From positions 403,675,389 to 403,739,388 of the forward strand of contig NC_081408.1 in assembly GCF_030272615.1 (NCBI RefSeq): 64,000 nt of DNA, read 5' to 3'. This document shows, piece by piece, positions 10,756 to 22,290 of this stretch. Under the pieces are notes generated by a model. It did not search any database. It saw only the letters and a list, made by a program, of their open reading frames with translations, and was not told the DNA's origin. Positions within the stretch are counted from its first letter, which is position 1, and every line of letters begins with the position of its first letter. Origin of the DNA: Cryptomeria japonica (lineage: Eukaryota; Streptophyta; Pinopsida; Cupressales; Cupressaceae). Both the position numbers and the translations under genes were made by a program.

Positions 10756-13128
10756 TGGCGGGATGGGCCTCCTCAATAGTTTATACCATTGGGAGAGCCT
10801 ATTGAATCATTGATGAAACAATTAATACAAGCAATATTTATCAAGCTACTAGATATCAAGGCAGAGCCCGCGGTAAAGCCGCATTGGTGGAATGATAATG
10901 CCTATTGTGAATACCATCGGTCCAAAGGACATAAAACTGCATCATGTTTTCAATTGAAGCATTTGATTCAAGACCTGTTAGAGCAAGGAGTAATTGAGGT
11001 AGATCCACCCCATGCGACCTCTAACACTGATCATACCAATTTCAAAACTCCTTTGCTTGATCATGACAAGGGGAAGGCATCTTCTTCAAACTCTACTCAA
11101 ACGGCAAATTATGCAAGTTCTGGTTATAATAATGTCATTAATTGTTTTCATGCATCAAATGAGTATGTTTCTACCCTGAGAATAAAGGGACAAGATCCTT
11201 CTTGCGCAGTCACCACTCGTCGATCCAAAATAGTCCTGAAAGGAGCTCTTGCAGCTCCTCCCAAGCCAACTCCTGCAAGTCAGTATAATCTTTTGGATCA
11301 TCTAGGAAAGACACCTGCACAAATATCAATCCTTGAGTTATTAAAAATGTCCCCCATGCATCGTGCAGTCCTGGATAAAGCTTTAATTGAGTCCACTATC
11401 CCGACAGATATTGATGTTGACCAGTTTCAAGCCCGGATTGGACATCTAGTTGTTTCCCAAAATGTCGCCTTTTCTGACAATGATATCTCACCTGATAAGT
11501 TCCCTCACAATGATCCTTTACACCTTGAAGTCTTTGTTCATAACTGCAAAATCCGACGAGTCTTGATAGATGGTGGAGCAGGTCTTAATATTTGTACCTT
11601 GAGAGTGGTCATTGGCCTTGGTTATACATAAAATGACATTGATGCTTCCAAAAGAATAACAATCAAAGCATATGATGATGTTGAGCGCCCATCCAAAGGG
11701 ATAATTATATTGCCTATCCGAGTCGGTCGAGTGACAGAAAACACTTTCCTACAGGTCCTAGACCTTGATCTCCCTTATAATATGATCCTTGGCCATCCAT
11801 GGATCCATGCAATGAAAGCAGTTCCATCCACCTATCATCAATGTTTAAAATATCCTTACAATGGAACTGAGATAACAATTCCAGGAGATCCTAATCCATT
11901 TCAATTTTGTGCTACTCTAAAGGGTACCCCTCAGCAGCAAGTCCTAGTCAATAGAGAGGCCAAATCACATAGTTATGTGGATCCTAATGAATTGTTAGAT
12001 GCTGTCAAAGGAAAATTGAAGATACAAGACCAAGGATGCAGAGAATATTCAATGGATCAAACATTCCTCATCGGGAATTTACCAATATCTCCAAAATCAT
12101 ATGGCAAACCGCATTTATTGCAAAAGAAACCTAAGGTCATTATTCAATATCAGCCTCCCACTACATTTACAAGATGGGGTGAACTTGACAAAGAAACTTT
12201 AGATGATGATGTCATAGATTGGCTTTACAAAGATCCAACTGAGACCCCACCTGTCAGGTTGCCAGTGGAACGATACGACAAAGGGTTTACTATGCTGCAA
12301 AAGAAAGGATATGACAGCTGCAGTGGCTTAGGCCTGAACAACAATGGAAGGCTAGAACCTGTTATACCCAAGAGACGACCTCCAACTTTAGGGTTAGGTT
12401 TTGTACCATTGCGAATTGGACCCTCATCTTCCAAAGTGACCACGTGTGGAAAAGGGCGTGACTCTGATGATGAAATAACACCTGAGGATACCCGACCCGA
12501 AACTGATTCCAATGAATGGGAGTGGAGTTCCTTTTCTTCTAGCTCCTATGCCCTGGACAATATTTTCATTGACCCTGATAATTTTCCTATGGAAGACAAA
12601 CATGAAATAACTCCTCTTCCTAAAACATGTCCTCATGCTTGGATAGAGTCATTCTGGGATCCAAGCTCCAAATCAGATACAAGCAGTTTGGATAGTGACA
12701 CCATAGATGTTCACATCCTCACCATATCAGCCCTCTCTCTCCTGAAAACTGATGATGACATGCCCCTCATCTATCCCCAGCTTATCCAACATGACCAACA
12801 AGAACCACTCACATTGGACTGTTTTCAAAATGATGAAGCAATTGCAAAATTCCTTGGACTACGGGAAGGCATGCCACAAGGTGATCATAAGGCAGAATTT
12901 GCTATCAATTTGGATTCCACAGCATATTTTGGGGAGTCAACTCCCTCTTCTAGTCATCAAAATGAAAAAAGAAAAGAAAATGTAAAAAATCAAAAGAATA
13001 GATCTTTGAGTGAAAACCGTAAGGCACTCTCTGATCATACAAAAGTAAAAACAAAAGACGTACCTGCGGGTGAAAACCTCTCTGAGGCGCCCAAAGGTGG
13101 AAGAGTGGACATCCCTCTATCAAGTTAG
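10756..13128 (+). pseudogene. pro: Tat-A protease region with G-patch and a conserved unknown segment
   Basis: The frame begins with an atypical zinc-binding motif CEYHRSKGHKTASC (about 10909-10950). The protease-like segment carries RRVLIDGGAGLNICTL (about 11556-11600) and a second strand VLDLDLPYNMILGHPWIH. A G-patch follows (about 12271-12410): GFTMLQKKGYDSCSGLGL, then LGLGF. After it come the motif DSNEWEW and FQNDEA...GDHKAEF...STAYFGE, both also present in Tat-B and unknown to me. G-patch domains bind nucleic acid or RNA helicases in other proteins and occur next to protease in some retroviruses. Stops are at 11629 and 13126. Confidence 0.75.
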
Positions 13129-14610
13129 GACAAATCAACATTGCTGGTGGAAATGACCAAGGAAATCAATTTGGGTACACCTGACAACCCTAAGGTCATT
13201 CATTTTGCTGCTTCTCTATCAAAACAGGAAAAGATAGATTTTGTCAATTTCTTTCTTGAGAAGAAGATCAACTTTGCATGGTCCTATGCAGATATGCCTA
13301 GCCTCGATCCAGAATTAGTCCTTCATCATTTTCCATTGAAATCCGATGCCAAGCCTGTCAAACAAAAACTTTGAAAGATGCATCCCCAGGTGGCTCTTTT
13401 GGTCAAGGTGGAACTAAAAAAATTACTGGATGTGGGCTTTATCAGACCCATTGATTATGCAAACTGGATTTCAAATTTAGTACCAGTTAGCAAAGTAACT
13501 GGGGGCATTAGAATCTGTACAGATTTTAGGGATCTCAATAAAGCATGCCCTAAAGATGATTTTCCACTGCCAAACATAGACATCATAGTGGACATGACTG
13601 CTGGATATGAGATGCTTTCATTGATGGATGGTTTCTCCGGCTATAACTAAATTCGCATTGCTCCTGAAGATCAACATAAGACAGCATTCACCTGTGCCTG
13701 GGGTACCTATTGCTAGAATGTGATGCCCTTTGGTCTTAAAAATGCAGGTGCTACATATCAAAGAGCAATGACGACAATTTTTCATGATTTCATGCATACT
13801 TTGATGGAGGACTATGTTGATGACTTGTTATGCAAATCTGTCACAAGAGATAGTCATCTAGCCATCCTGGGCCCAATTTTTCACCGAATGGAGACATACA
13901 ACCTTAGACTCAATCCAAAGAAGTGTGTCTTTGGTGTCACAGCTGGAAAATTACTAGGGTACATTGTTTCTCACAAAGGCATTGAGGTTGACCCTGCCAA
14001 GGTTAAAGCAATAATGGATATGCCTCCACCTTCAAATCTCTGGCAATTAAGAAGTCTACAAGGAAAGCTACAGTCAATCCGCCGCTTCATAGCTCAGTTG
14101 GCCAATAAATGTCATCCATTCCAGCATCTATTGCATAAAGGTGTCGCTTTTAAATGGACCGAACAATGTCAATCAGCCTTTCAAGCTCTCAAAGACTATT
14201 TGCTATCGCCGCCTATCCTAATGCCTCCTATAGAAGGCAAGCCATTTTTATTGTATATTTCTGCAACTGAAATAGCATTAGGAGTTCTCTTGGCCCAACA
14301 AGATGAGAACGACAAAGAGTGAGCTATTTATTATATCAGTCGGACACTGGTAGGTTATGAGCTAAATTATTCAACTATTGAAAGGGCATGCTTAGCAGTG
14401 GTATTTGCAACACAAAAGCTTCGACATTATATGTTAAGCCACCAAACATTGTTGGTTGCGAAAATTGATCCCTTAAAATACTTGCTTAGCCGAGCAACTT
14501 TGACAGGTCGCCTAGCAAAGTGGGTCATGATTCTCAGTGAATTTGACATTAAGTATAGGGAGTGAAAGGCGATAAAAGGACAAGTCATAGCAGATCAACT
14601 TGCGGAGGCT
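13129..14610 (+). pseudogene. pol: Tat-A reverse transcriptase and first RNase H
   Basis: Reverse transcriptase motifs: RICTDFRDLNKACPKDDFPL, LMDGFSGYN, VMPFGLKNAGATYQRAM and the catalytic YVDDLL (about 13810). The gypsy RNase H follows: PFLLYISATEIALGVLLAQQ, YYISRTLVGYELNYS and LAKWVMILSEFDI. Stops at 13372, 13648, 13714, 14320 and 14563 fall within otherwise well-conserved sequence with no frameshift. Each is one transition from the residue expected there. It shares its frame with protease upstream and integrase downstream. Confidence 0.9.
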
Positions 14611-15060
14611 CCTATTTCTAATGATCATCCCATGTTGACTGATTTTCCAGATGAATCAGTCTTTGCTCTCACATCCTCTAATGAATGGAAGTTATACTTT
14701 GATGGATCTCATACCAAGTTCGGGTCTGGAACCAACATCTTGTTTGTCACCCCTCAAGGTGATGCTATTCCAAAGTCCTACAAGATAACTTTTCATTGTA
14801 CCAATAACATTGTAGAGTATGAAGCATTGGTCAGAGGACTCCGAGTAGCGGTCCATTGGAACATCATGCATTTTCAAGTCTATGGAGATTCTCAATTAGT
14901 CATCTGACAAGTGAATGATGACTACGAAACAAAAGATGAAAAGCTTATTCCTTATAAGCATATGGTAGAATTCTTCAAGACAAAATTCACGGCTATCCAT
15001 TTCAATCAAGTTCTGAGAATGCAAAACAAGTCGGCAGATGCGATGGCTACGATTGCTTCC
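14611..15060 (+). pseudogene. Tat-A second (archaeal-type) RNase H
   Basis: WKLYFDGSHTKFGSGTNI, NNIVEYEALVRGL and VYGDSQLVI carry the D, E and D of an RNase H fold, and a late QNKSADAMA matches the C-terminal Asp motif. This second domain after the standard RNase H is the established hallmark of plant Tat elements. The Tat-B copy (48180-48560) aligns directly. A stop at 14905 follows the third acidic motif. Confidence 0.85.
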
Positions 15061-16440
15061 ATGTTGAATATGCCCCACAATATGGACAAATGTGAATTTT
15101 TAGTCGAACAATTGTTGGTTCCTTCTTTTGACATTCTGACAGCAGATATGATGTGCGTTCTTGTTGGTCCCAACTCCCCGTGGTACAATGATGTATATCA
15201 ATATTTGAAATCTCAAACCTTACGACCCAACCTTTCCGCTAACCAACGCCAAGCCTTTATCCAACAGACAGCCAAATATGTCATCATCACCGACACCCTT
15301 TACCGTCGTTCCTTTGACCATACCCTCCTCAGGTGTTTGGATTCTGACGAAGCGTAAACGGCTTTACACGAGGTTCACGATGGTATATGTGGGGGCCATT
15401 TCAATGGTCTGAGCTTAGCCAAAAAGTTGATTCATGCTGGGTATTATTGGCCCACTCTGGAAAAAGATGTTCACGATTTTGTTAAGAAGTGTTACAAATG
15501 CCAAATCCATGGAAATTACATTCATGCACCAGCCCAAGAGCTTAACTCTGTCATATCTCCATGGCCCTTTTCTCAATGGGGATTGGATCTTATTGGCAAG
15601 ATTCACTCGACATCTGCAAATGGACACAACTTTATCATTACAGCCACAGAGTATTTTACAAAATGGACCAAGGCTATCCCCATGACCTATATCACTGGTG
15701 TGCAAATTTCAAAATTCTTGCTGAATTATATCATATGCCGATATGGGGTTCCCCTTGCCATAGTCACAGATAATGGTCGACCCTTCAAGAATAAAGATGT
15801 CAAGGAACTCTGTGAAAAATTTCATATCCAACACCGTTTCTCCAGTCCATACTATCCATAGGGGAATGGTCAAGCTGAAGCATCAAATAAAACCATTATC
15901 AAGATCCTGAAAAAGGTTGTCAATGACGCTGGTCGAGATTGGCATGTTCAGTTGAATCCAGCACTATGGGCCTATCGCACTTCTATCCGCACACCTACTA
16001 GCGCAACACCTTATTCCTTGGTGTATGGTGTGGAAGCCATTTTACCCTTGGAAGTGGAGATTCCTTCCTTGCGTGTTTCCTTGAAACATATGATTGATGA
16101 TGAGACGCATAGAGTCTCTCGGTTGCATCAGCTTGAGATGTTAGATGAGAAACATCAGACAACCCTGACACATTTGCAAGCATATCAAAACCGTCTCCAT
16201 CGCTCTTATAATAAGAAGGTCAAAGGGTGACACTTCGAAGTGGGAGATCTGGTTTTAAAGGCAAACCCTAAGAATGCACAGTCTACTGACATCATAAAAG
16301 GTAAGTTTGAACCTAATTGGGTTCGGCCTTTCATAGTAACTGCAGCATATGGCTCGGGGGCATATCAGCTTGCTACCCCAGAAGGTGAACCTCTGTCTGA
16401 TCCTATAAACAGCATGCATCTTTGCAAGTATTGGGCATAA
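15061..16440 (+). pseudogene. int: Tat-A integrase
   Basis: The HHCC zinc-binding region is seen in HEVHDGICGGHFNGLSLAKK and CYKCQIHG. The DDE core is complete: WGLDLIGKI, IVTDNGRPFKN and GNGQAEASNK. The C-terminal domain reads HFEVGDLVLKANPKN and KFEPNWVRPFIV and ends SMHLCKYWA-stop at 16438-16440. No chromodomain follows, as expected for Tat rather than chromoviruses. Stops are at 15355, 15859 and 16228. It acts in the nucleus to join element cDNA to the target, here leaving 5-bp duplications. Confidence 0.9.
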
Positions 16441-16561
16441 TTTTCTATCAGCACTTCTTCAAATATGATCCTGAAAAAATACAAAAAAAAATGAAAAAAA
16501 AAAAAATGAAAAAAAAAGTGAAAAAAGAGCAAAAGAGTAAAGAAAAATGATTCGCCCTTTA

Positions 16562-16630
16562 GTGAAAACCTGGTAAATAGGCATTTTGGGCAAGTACCAT
16601 GGTGAAAACCTGGCAATCAGGTGCCATGAG
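16562..16630 (+). other. Post-pol hairpin motifs of Tat-A (two copies)
   Basis: GTGAAAACCTGGTAAATAGG at 16562 and GGTGAAAACCTGGCAATCAG at 16601 (followed by GTGCC) each place a short stem (CCTG/TAGG, CCTG/CAGG) after GTGAAAA. Tat-B has three related copies with different but complementary stems. Confidence 0.6.
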
Positions 16631-18094
16631 TAATGAGATTATTGCTCTGTCATCTGTCATGACCTCTAGCTATGCTTTCTCTTGTCCGGTTTATCATGTC
16701 TATCTTTGTCTTGACCCAATGTCCTATTCCAGGCCTATTATTGGTCAACATCCTTGTCTTGCATACTCCAGTTTCTTGTACATATGTTTTGGTCCCGGTC
16801 TATGTATATCTTTCAGATGCGCATTAGGTGCATTCCCCTTGTCATGATCAATCATTGGAACTTTTGCATCCAAAAATGTCCTAAAATAAAAATAAAATAA
16901 AAAAAGTGAAAAATGTCCTGAAATAAATAAAAAAAATGAAAAATGTCCTGAAATAAATCCCTAAAAAAAAAAGTCATATAAAGTCCTGAAAAAATGAACA
17001 CAAAAAACATTTCAAAACATTAAAATCCAAAAAAAACAAGCATTTTGCAATAAATGATCCCTTTGTGCATAGATAGATCACTGAGTATACATCCAACGAC
17101 ATACAATCCAACACTATGCTTTAAATGAAATCATGCATTAATAGATGAACTTTTTCAATCAAGCCAGACATTCAAACTGATCACAATTGTCTTCTCAATC
17201 GAACATCAGCATCACTATCATTTGACTTTGTCACTAATATCATGGGTCTTATACAGGGTGTGGTATACTCGAAACCAGACTGTGTCCTATCTTAGACGGG
17301 GTACCGCATGTCCTGAAACCAGACAGCATGATCATCCTATCAGCACTTTCAACTTTTGACAATGAAGATCAAGATGTTTGTTTGACTTGTTGGAATTTGT
17401 GCATCTTATCTTTTTATTGATTTATCTTCAATCATGTTCCTATGTTGTTCGATGATGTCACTGAGTGATTTAGAGTGACCAGGATGGTTCATGGTTCCTT
17501 TCTTTTTTGTTGTGATTGTTGTTTGTCTGCAATGTGTCTGTCTTTTGCAAAAAGGGTTGCATTTCAGCTCTGGCCTTCAATGCCATGATGCTACGCATCC
17601 ATTTTGCTACATTAAAATAAAGGTTCTCACCTACAAAGTGCATTACTGAAAGCAAGTTTTTATTCGTCTCTAACTGTTCTTTGTCTCATTTCTTCTTACT
17701 AACATTTCTTCCGTTAGTTCGGATAGTCAGTTCGGTCTAGTGCTCCGATTTCCCCACACACACATGTTGCATCCTGCATTCATTGGTTAGTACATTTGCA
17801 TTACATCAAGCATCACATCCAGCATTTTATCCATTTCATATTATCAAATGCATCACAAACACATAAAAAAATACATTCATACATGTTCCACAATGGTATA
17901 TAAACAGTGCATAAGTCATCCATACATGAAAAATATAGCTATCAGTCATAACACATTGCATCTCATCATATCGATGCATATCATATGTCAAAATAATATC
18001 GAAGTGCAAAATTGGACTGTCTGTCCTAAGTATGGCCTGCAAGCTGACTACCTAATATCAAACTACATCTGTCCATCATAAGGAGCATGTGCCT
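16631..18094. other. Tat-A spacer between pol and antisense gene
   Basis: No credible coding sequence. 16870-17030 is A-rich with repeated TGTCCTGAAATAAA words. 17755-17960 is poor in G on the plus strand and rich in CAT words; the same composition occurs at the same place in Tat-B (about 51160-51500). Small ORFs at 16599, 17470, 17836 and 17848 show no family features. Confidence 0.6.
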
Positions 18095-19891
18095 CTATCA
18101 TTGGGTGCTCCCTCTGTCCTCCTCATCCTTGCAATGTCTTGCAGATGATGTCCCTCCTGGTCCTGGCTATGGTGGTCTCATAGGTCCACTCACTCCCATG
18201 TTGCTCAATGACCCCCGAGAGCGTGCCCTGCTCTCTGTCCTCGATCGTGCCTGATATGAAGCTGCTCTCTACTCTGGTGGAATGACACCCTCATATAGTG
18301 TCCTCCAATGGCGTATCTCCACTCCGGTCTCTACCAGCATCTATGCCATCTCCCGTGCACTGGCATCCCGAATCGACCCAATATACTCAGTGACTCTCTA
18401 TTCCTCTTGTTGTGCCTGAGCAATCACTGCATCTCAAGCCACTGTGAGTCTGGTTATCTCTGCTCTGAATGGATCCTGCTATCTCTCTAATGTCACAATG
18501 TGATCCTGCTGACTCGCTATGATAGCCCTGCACATCTCCATCTCCTCTGTCCTAGCTATCTCTAGCTCTATGGGTATATCCTGCAATGCCTCCTGCTCGT
18601 TATCCTCATCCTCATCCTCATCTCCATCCTCATCATCCCCATCATCCCCATCCCCGCCCTCATCCTCCTCATCCTCATCATCTCCCTCCTCCTCTCCTAT
18701 GAGTGGGAAGTCCTCCTGTCACCTCGGTACTGGAATATCCGGATCTGTCAATGGCACTGGCTGTAGTTGTGCAAACCATCTCTCATACTCATATGTCATT
18801 CCAGCATCCTCCACATCTGATCTCCAATCCCACTGTCTCTGTTGTAGCTGTGAGAAGTCATCATATGCTATGTGTGGTTGAATCATACTCCCCCACTGAC
18901 TCGTCTCTCTGTGAGATCGGGCAAAGTGTGCAGTCCTCCTAGGTACATCCTGCCTCTCTCCAAACTGTCGTCTGACTCTCTCTGGCAGGTACAACTCAAT
19001 CACTCTCTGGTGATTCACTGGTCACCCAATCAGGTACCTCTCCTGTCTACAATACGATAGCTCATCACTATCATCTGACCATCCCGGGCAATCACGATAT
19101 GGCCTCCATATGAACTCTCTCAGCCGGTGTAGCTCATGTTGCCAATATAGTATGTATCCAAAAGGACCCTGTCTCAGTGCTCCCCCATAGCAATACACAT
19201 ATGGTCGATGTGGTACTACCTGTCTATCTATAATAGGTCGACATATGGCTATGTGCTCAAATGCCCATACCTATAACAATGTGACTCCACAACTCAAAGT
19301 CAGAACTCCCTGATATGCTATCTGATGCAGCTGAAAATACAGCATAGCCAGTACACATGGTCCCCATGCATACACCATCCCCTTTTTCACCATCCACTCC
19401 AGTACTCTTCCCCATCCAATAGGGAATCCATGTCCTCGTCTGTCTCCTGCTAGTAGACATGCTATCACCACTGCTATCACCACATACCGTCGATCATACT
19501 CTGATGCCATAGTCTCCCAGCCAATCTCCCTCTCCACGATATCTAGATCATCTGCATCACACTCAAATAATCTTCACAATGTGTCTCTCCCTGTCACTGG
19601 GTCATACTCTATCATCTCTCCATGAATCAGAATGCGGAGGATACGCCATACATCCTCCAGTGTCACAGTCGCCTCTCCAATCGCCAGATGGAAAGAGGAG
19701 GTCTCTGAATGCCATCGCTCTGCCAATGCAGTAAGCAATCCTATGTTTGCCCTAATCTCGGGCATGAACGTGATATAGTATATCCCCAGTCCTGCTAATG
19801 TATCTCTATCCGTGCTCTTGAGTCTATGTCGTAGCATGAAGCAGTCAGGTCAGTTCTCCCGTGTGATCAATGGACACTATCGACGCTGCAT
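18095..19891 (-). pseudogene. Antisense plant mobile domain (PMD) protein gene in Tat-A
   Basis: One minus-strand frame runs from the ATG at 19891 (MQRR) to a TGA-TAG pair at 18095-18100, 599 codons with only scattered stops and no frameshift. The first ~390 codons match the PMD: LLTALAERWHSETSSFHL, EATVTLEDVWRILRILIHG, YAWGPCVLAMLYFQLHQIAY, then RRQFGERQDVPRR. PMD is known from MAIN/MAIL-type plant nuclear proteins and from mobile elements. An Asp/Glu tract (minus strand of about 18600-18700) and a coiled-coil tail follow, including EIRHWRTLYEGVIPPE, which aligns with Tat-B. Stops include TAG and TGA explicable by transitions. Its leader holds the ~20-bp motif array and its promoter side a TATA-like site. 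Function within the element is unknown. Confidence 0.8.
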
Positions 19892-20069
19892 CACAATTGG
19901 GGCACATTTTGTCAGTTTTAGGGTTTTCTCCTACGGGTTGCATTTCCTCATTTTCATGTCCAAATCAGGGTGTTTTTCATCTAATCTAACCTATCCTGCC
20001 CTTATCCCCCCTTTCCAGATCATTTGCATGTCATTTTGGCCCAAAATTGAGTTCCCAATGCACAACTGC
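19892..20069 (-). other. 5' flank of Tat-A antisense gene
   Basis: Minus-strand leader between the motif array and the PMD start; no separate gene seen. Confidence 0.5.
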
Positions 20070-20172
20070 GCCTGTGTCAAGGAACCTACGCCTGTGTCAT
20101 GTAACCTGCGCCTGTGTACCCTACACAAGCACAGAAAACCTCACACAAGCACAGGATTCGCCCTACACAAGC
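20070..20172. repeat. Tat-A 3' array: three direct plus three inverted ~20-bp motifs
   Basis: GCCTGTGT cores start at 20070, 20090 and 20110. The inverted form ACACAAGC lies at 20123, 20143 and 20165. Spacing is again 20-22 bp. The motif matches the leader array at 6339-6441. The two halves could fold on each other in RNA. Confidence 0.85.
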
Positions 20173-20429
20173 ACAGAAGTCAGTTTCTGCACTCCCTGTG
20201 GGCCCCGCAATGTCCCGCAAGCGATCGAAATTCATGAAATTGAAAACATGGGTTTTTGAGATACATACCGCTGCTCCTGCATCGTCTGGTCGTCTGAATG
20301 TGTGTACACATTCTCTGAGGTGATCTGCCATTGGAATGTTCGTCATCTATCTGCAAGTGTCCTTGTCCAGAGCAACAAATCCTCCTCTTTGGCTAGTGCA
20401 AATGAGCAATTTTCCCTCTCTTGGTCTCA

Positions 20430-20436
20430 TTTATAG
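20430..20436 (-). promoter_or_regulatory. Candidate antisense TATA box, Tat-A
   Basis: The minus strand reads CTATAAA (in GATCTATAAATGAG) about 540 bp upstream of the PMD ATG, beyond the motif array. Tat-B has CTATAAAATAG at the matching place. Being in the equivalent position in both elements supports an antisense promoter; it is not proof. Confidence 0.45.
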
Positions 20437-20611
20437 ATCTTTTTCAGTGCATAGATGGACGTGCATCCTCTCCATCTTATGTTGGTCGTAGTCTTGTGCA
20501 CCTTAGATTTCTTGTCTTTCATGCATCCGATCTCCGATTGTCAGTCTGTTCGATCCTATCATTTTTTATCGATCAATTGGCCTATTCTCTGCATGTTTCC
20601 GGCCAATTCCT

Positions 20612-20710
20612 CGAGGGGGCATGCATATGTCATTATTATCATCTGGGGCATTTTCATCATCGTTCTTTGAAAAAATGCTTAAATTCACATTGTCTCAAAG
20701 AGGGGCAAAA
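20612..20710 (+). promoter_or_regulatory. Tat-A polypurine tracts (two)
   Basis: CTCAAAGAGGGGCAAAA directly precedes the 3' LTR. A second purine tract, CGAGGGGGCAT, lies near 20612. Both, and their ~90-bp spacing, recur in Tat-B. Confidence 0.7.
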
Positions 20711-22285
20711 TGTAGACACCTAAAAATGGTCAACGCTTGCGGAGTCATACTTTAACATTTGCGCATTGCCTCATTTTAGGTTTTTGCATCGCATTAACAT
20801 TTCTCCTATGTCACGCACTTGGTTTTTATCATTTGCAAGCATCGAGTCATTCTTCTACATTCTTCATTCATCTCGCTCTCAAATTTGGTCTTGTCGACAA
20901 CACTATCCAGTTATGATTTTGATCGATTTTATCCTGTCGCATCAATGTGCGTAGTCATTTGTCATTATTTTGGACATCGTCAATCCTAATTAGGGTTTTG
21001 TCCTCTTATCAATCTTATCATCTTGCGATCGATTTGTCATCGATCGTGGTCATTTTCAATCTTGTCGTCTTGCAATCTATTTTGTCGTCGATCCGTGTCC
21101 TCTTGTCAACTTTGTCATTTTGCGATCAATTCGCCATCGATTGTTGTCTATCTCAATTATGTCAATTTGGATCAATTAGTCATTGTTCCTCATCAATTGG
21201 CGCATTTATCAATCAAATCATTTATCACATTGGTCTTTTATCAAGTCAAAATCATGATCAAATCGAATCGATATCAATTATCCTTTCTCAAGACCTAATT
21301 ATCATCCTTGCATTGCTAATTCATCTTCTAGGGTTTCGTGATTTAATCATTTAATCTTGTTTGTCATTTCTTCCTTTAGGATTAATAAATTATTTATTTA
21401 TCCTAAGTCTTCGTGTCGCAATTAAATGTTTCATTTAATTGGCTAACTAATTATTCCTCTTTTTGTGAATTAATAAATAAATGAAAAATTATTAATTGAT
21501 TCACCTAATTTCCTAATCTTTCATCAATTTTCCCTCTTTGTGAATTATTAATAAATGAGAAATTATTAATTAATTTACTAAATTCCTAATTTCATCATTT
21601 CTAATTCTTAATTTTCTAATTTTCCTATTTTCTAATTTCCTAATTTTCATCATTTCTTAATTTTAATTTCCACCTAATTAACTTGTCTCTAGTTCTCCCT
21701 ATTTTTGTGCTTCAGTGGAAGCATGAATTTCTCATGCGTCATACTCTTGACATAGCAAGATGTCATAAGGTTCTAGTTTTCTAACCTTTGTATTGGCAAT
21801 ATGTCATAATTCATGACATAGAAGGTGTCATAACCTTCTTCTTTTCACTCAATTTTGCCATTTTGAAATCAATTGCCTCTAATATCAATTTCATGCTAAT
21901 CTTGTCTTTTCTCCAATTTATCTATAAATTGGATGAATTTCTTCAATCCTGATCTAATAATCACATTATCAAAATAATCACTTTGTCGAATCAATCACGC
22001 TTTGAGTACTCTTGCGCTAATTTTCAATCTTGCTTTCACATTAGGTTTATGCACTTGAAGGTGAGATCCACAAACAAAGGCTATTTGGAGAAGAAAGAAG
22101 GACAATGGAGCCGCATGAAGGAGACATTTGAATCTGCATCTGGTTTGCTTAGTTTTTAGTTTTGAATGTTTTTCTTTCATGTCTCTATTGAGTGTAATTA
22201 GGATTGATCATTGCAATGAGCTTTTGTGATTGAGCTAAGATTAGTATTTTGAATTGCTTTGATGATTTCTGAATTCCTAGCTACA
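20711..22285 (+). repeat. Tat-A 3' LTR
   Basis: TGTAGACACC...GCTACA, 1575 bp, about 11 differences from the 5' LTR by eye and mostly transitions. Confidence 0.95.
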
Positions 22286-22290
22286 GTATC
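22286..22290. repeat. Target-site duplication of Tat-A (right)
   Basis: GTATC, identical to 4629-4633. Confidence 0.95.

Larger units (their letters stand above)
4634..22285 (+). mobile_element. Tat-A: complete Ty3/gypsy Tat/Ogre-type retrotransposon, 17,652 bp
   Basis: Bounded by two 1575-bp LTRs (TG...CA) and the 5-bp duplication GTATC. Internal order: primer-binding site, long leader, fused gag-pol frame (8298-16440), spacer, antisense PMD gene (18095-19891), polypurine tract. Two RNase H domains before integrase place it in the Tat lineage, where a second, archaeal-type RNase H is established. I count about 11 differences between the LTRs (about 0.7%). Even so, the gag-pol frame holds about 16 stops and one frameshift, so it probably moved with help from another copy. 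Confidence 0.95.

Noticed and set aside
18519-18881. Plus-strand Ser/Pro-rich ORF (120 residues)
   Set aside because: It is the complement of the Asp/Glu tract of the antisense PMD gene; the Ser and Pro runs come from GAT/GAG repeats read backwards.
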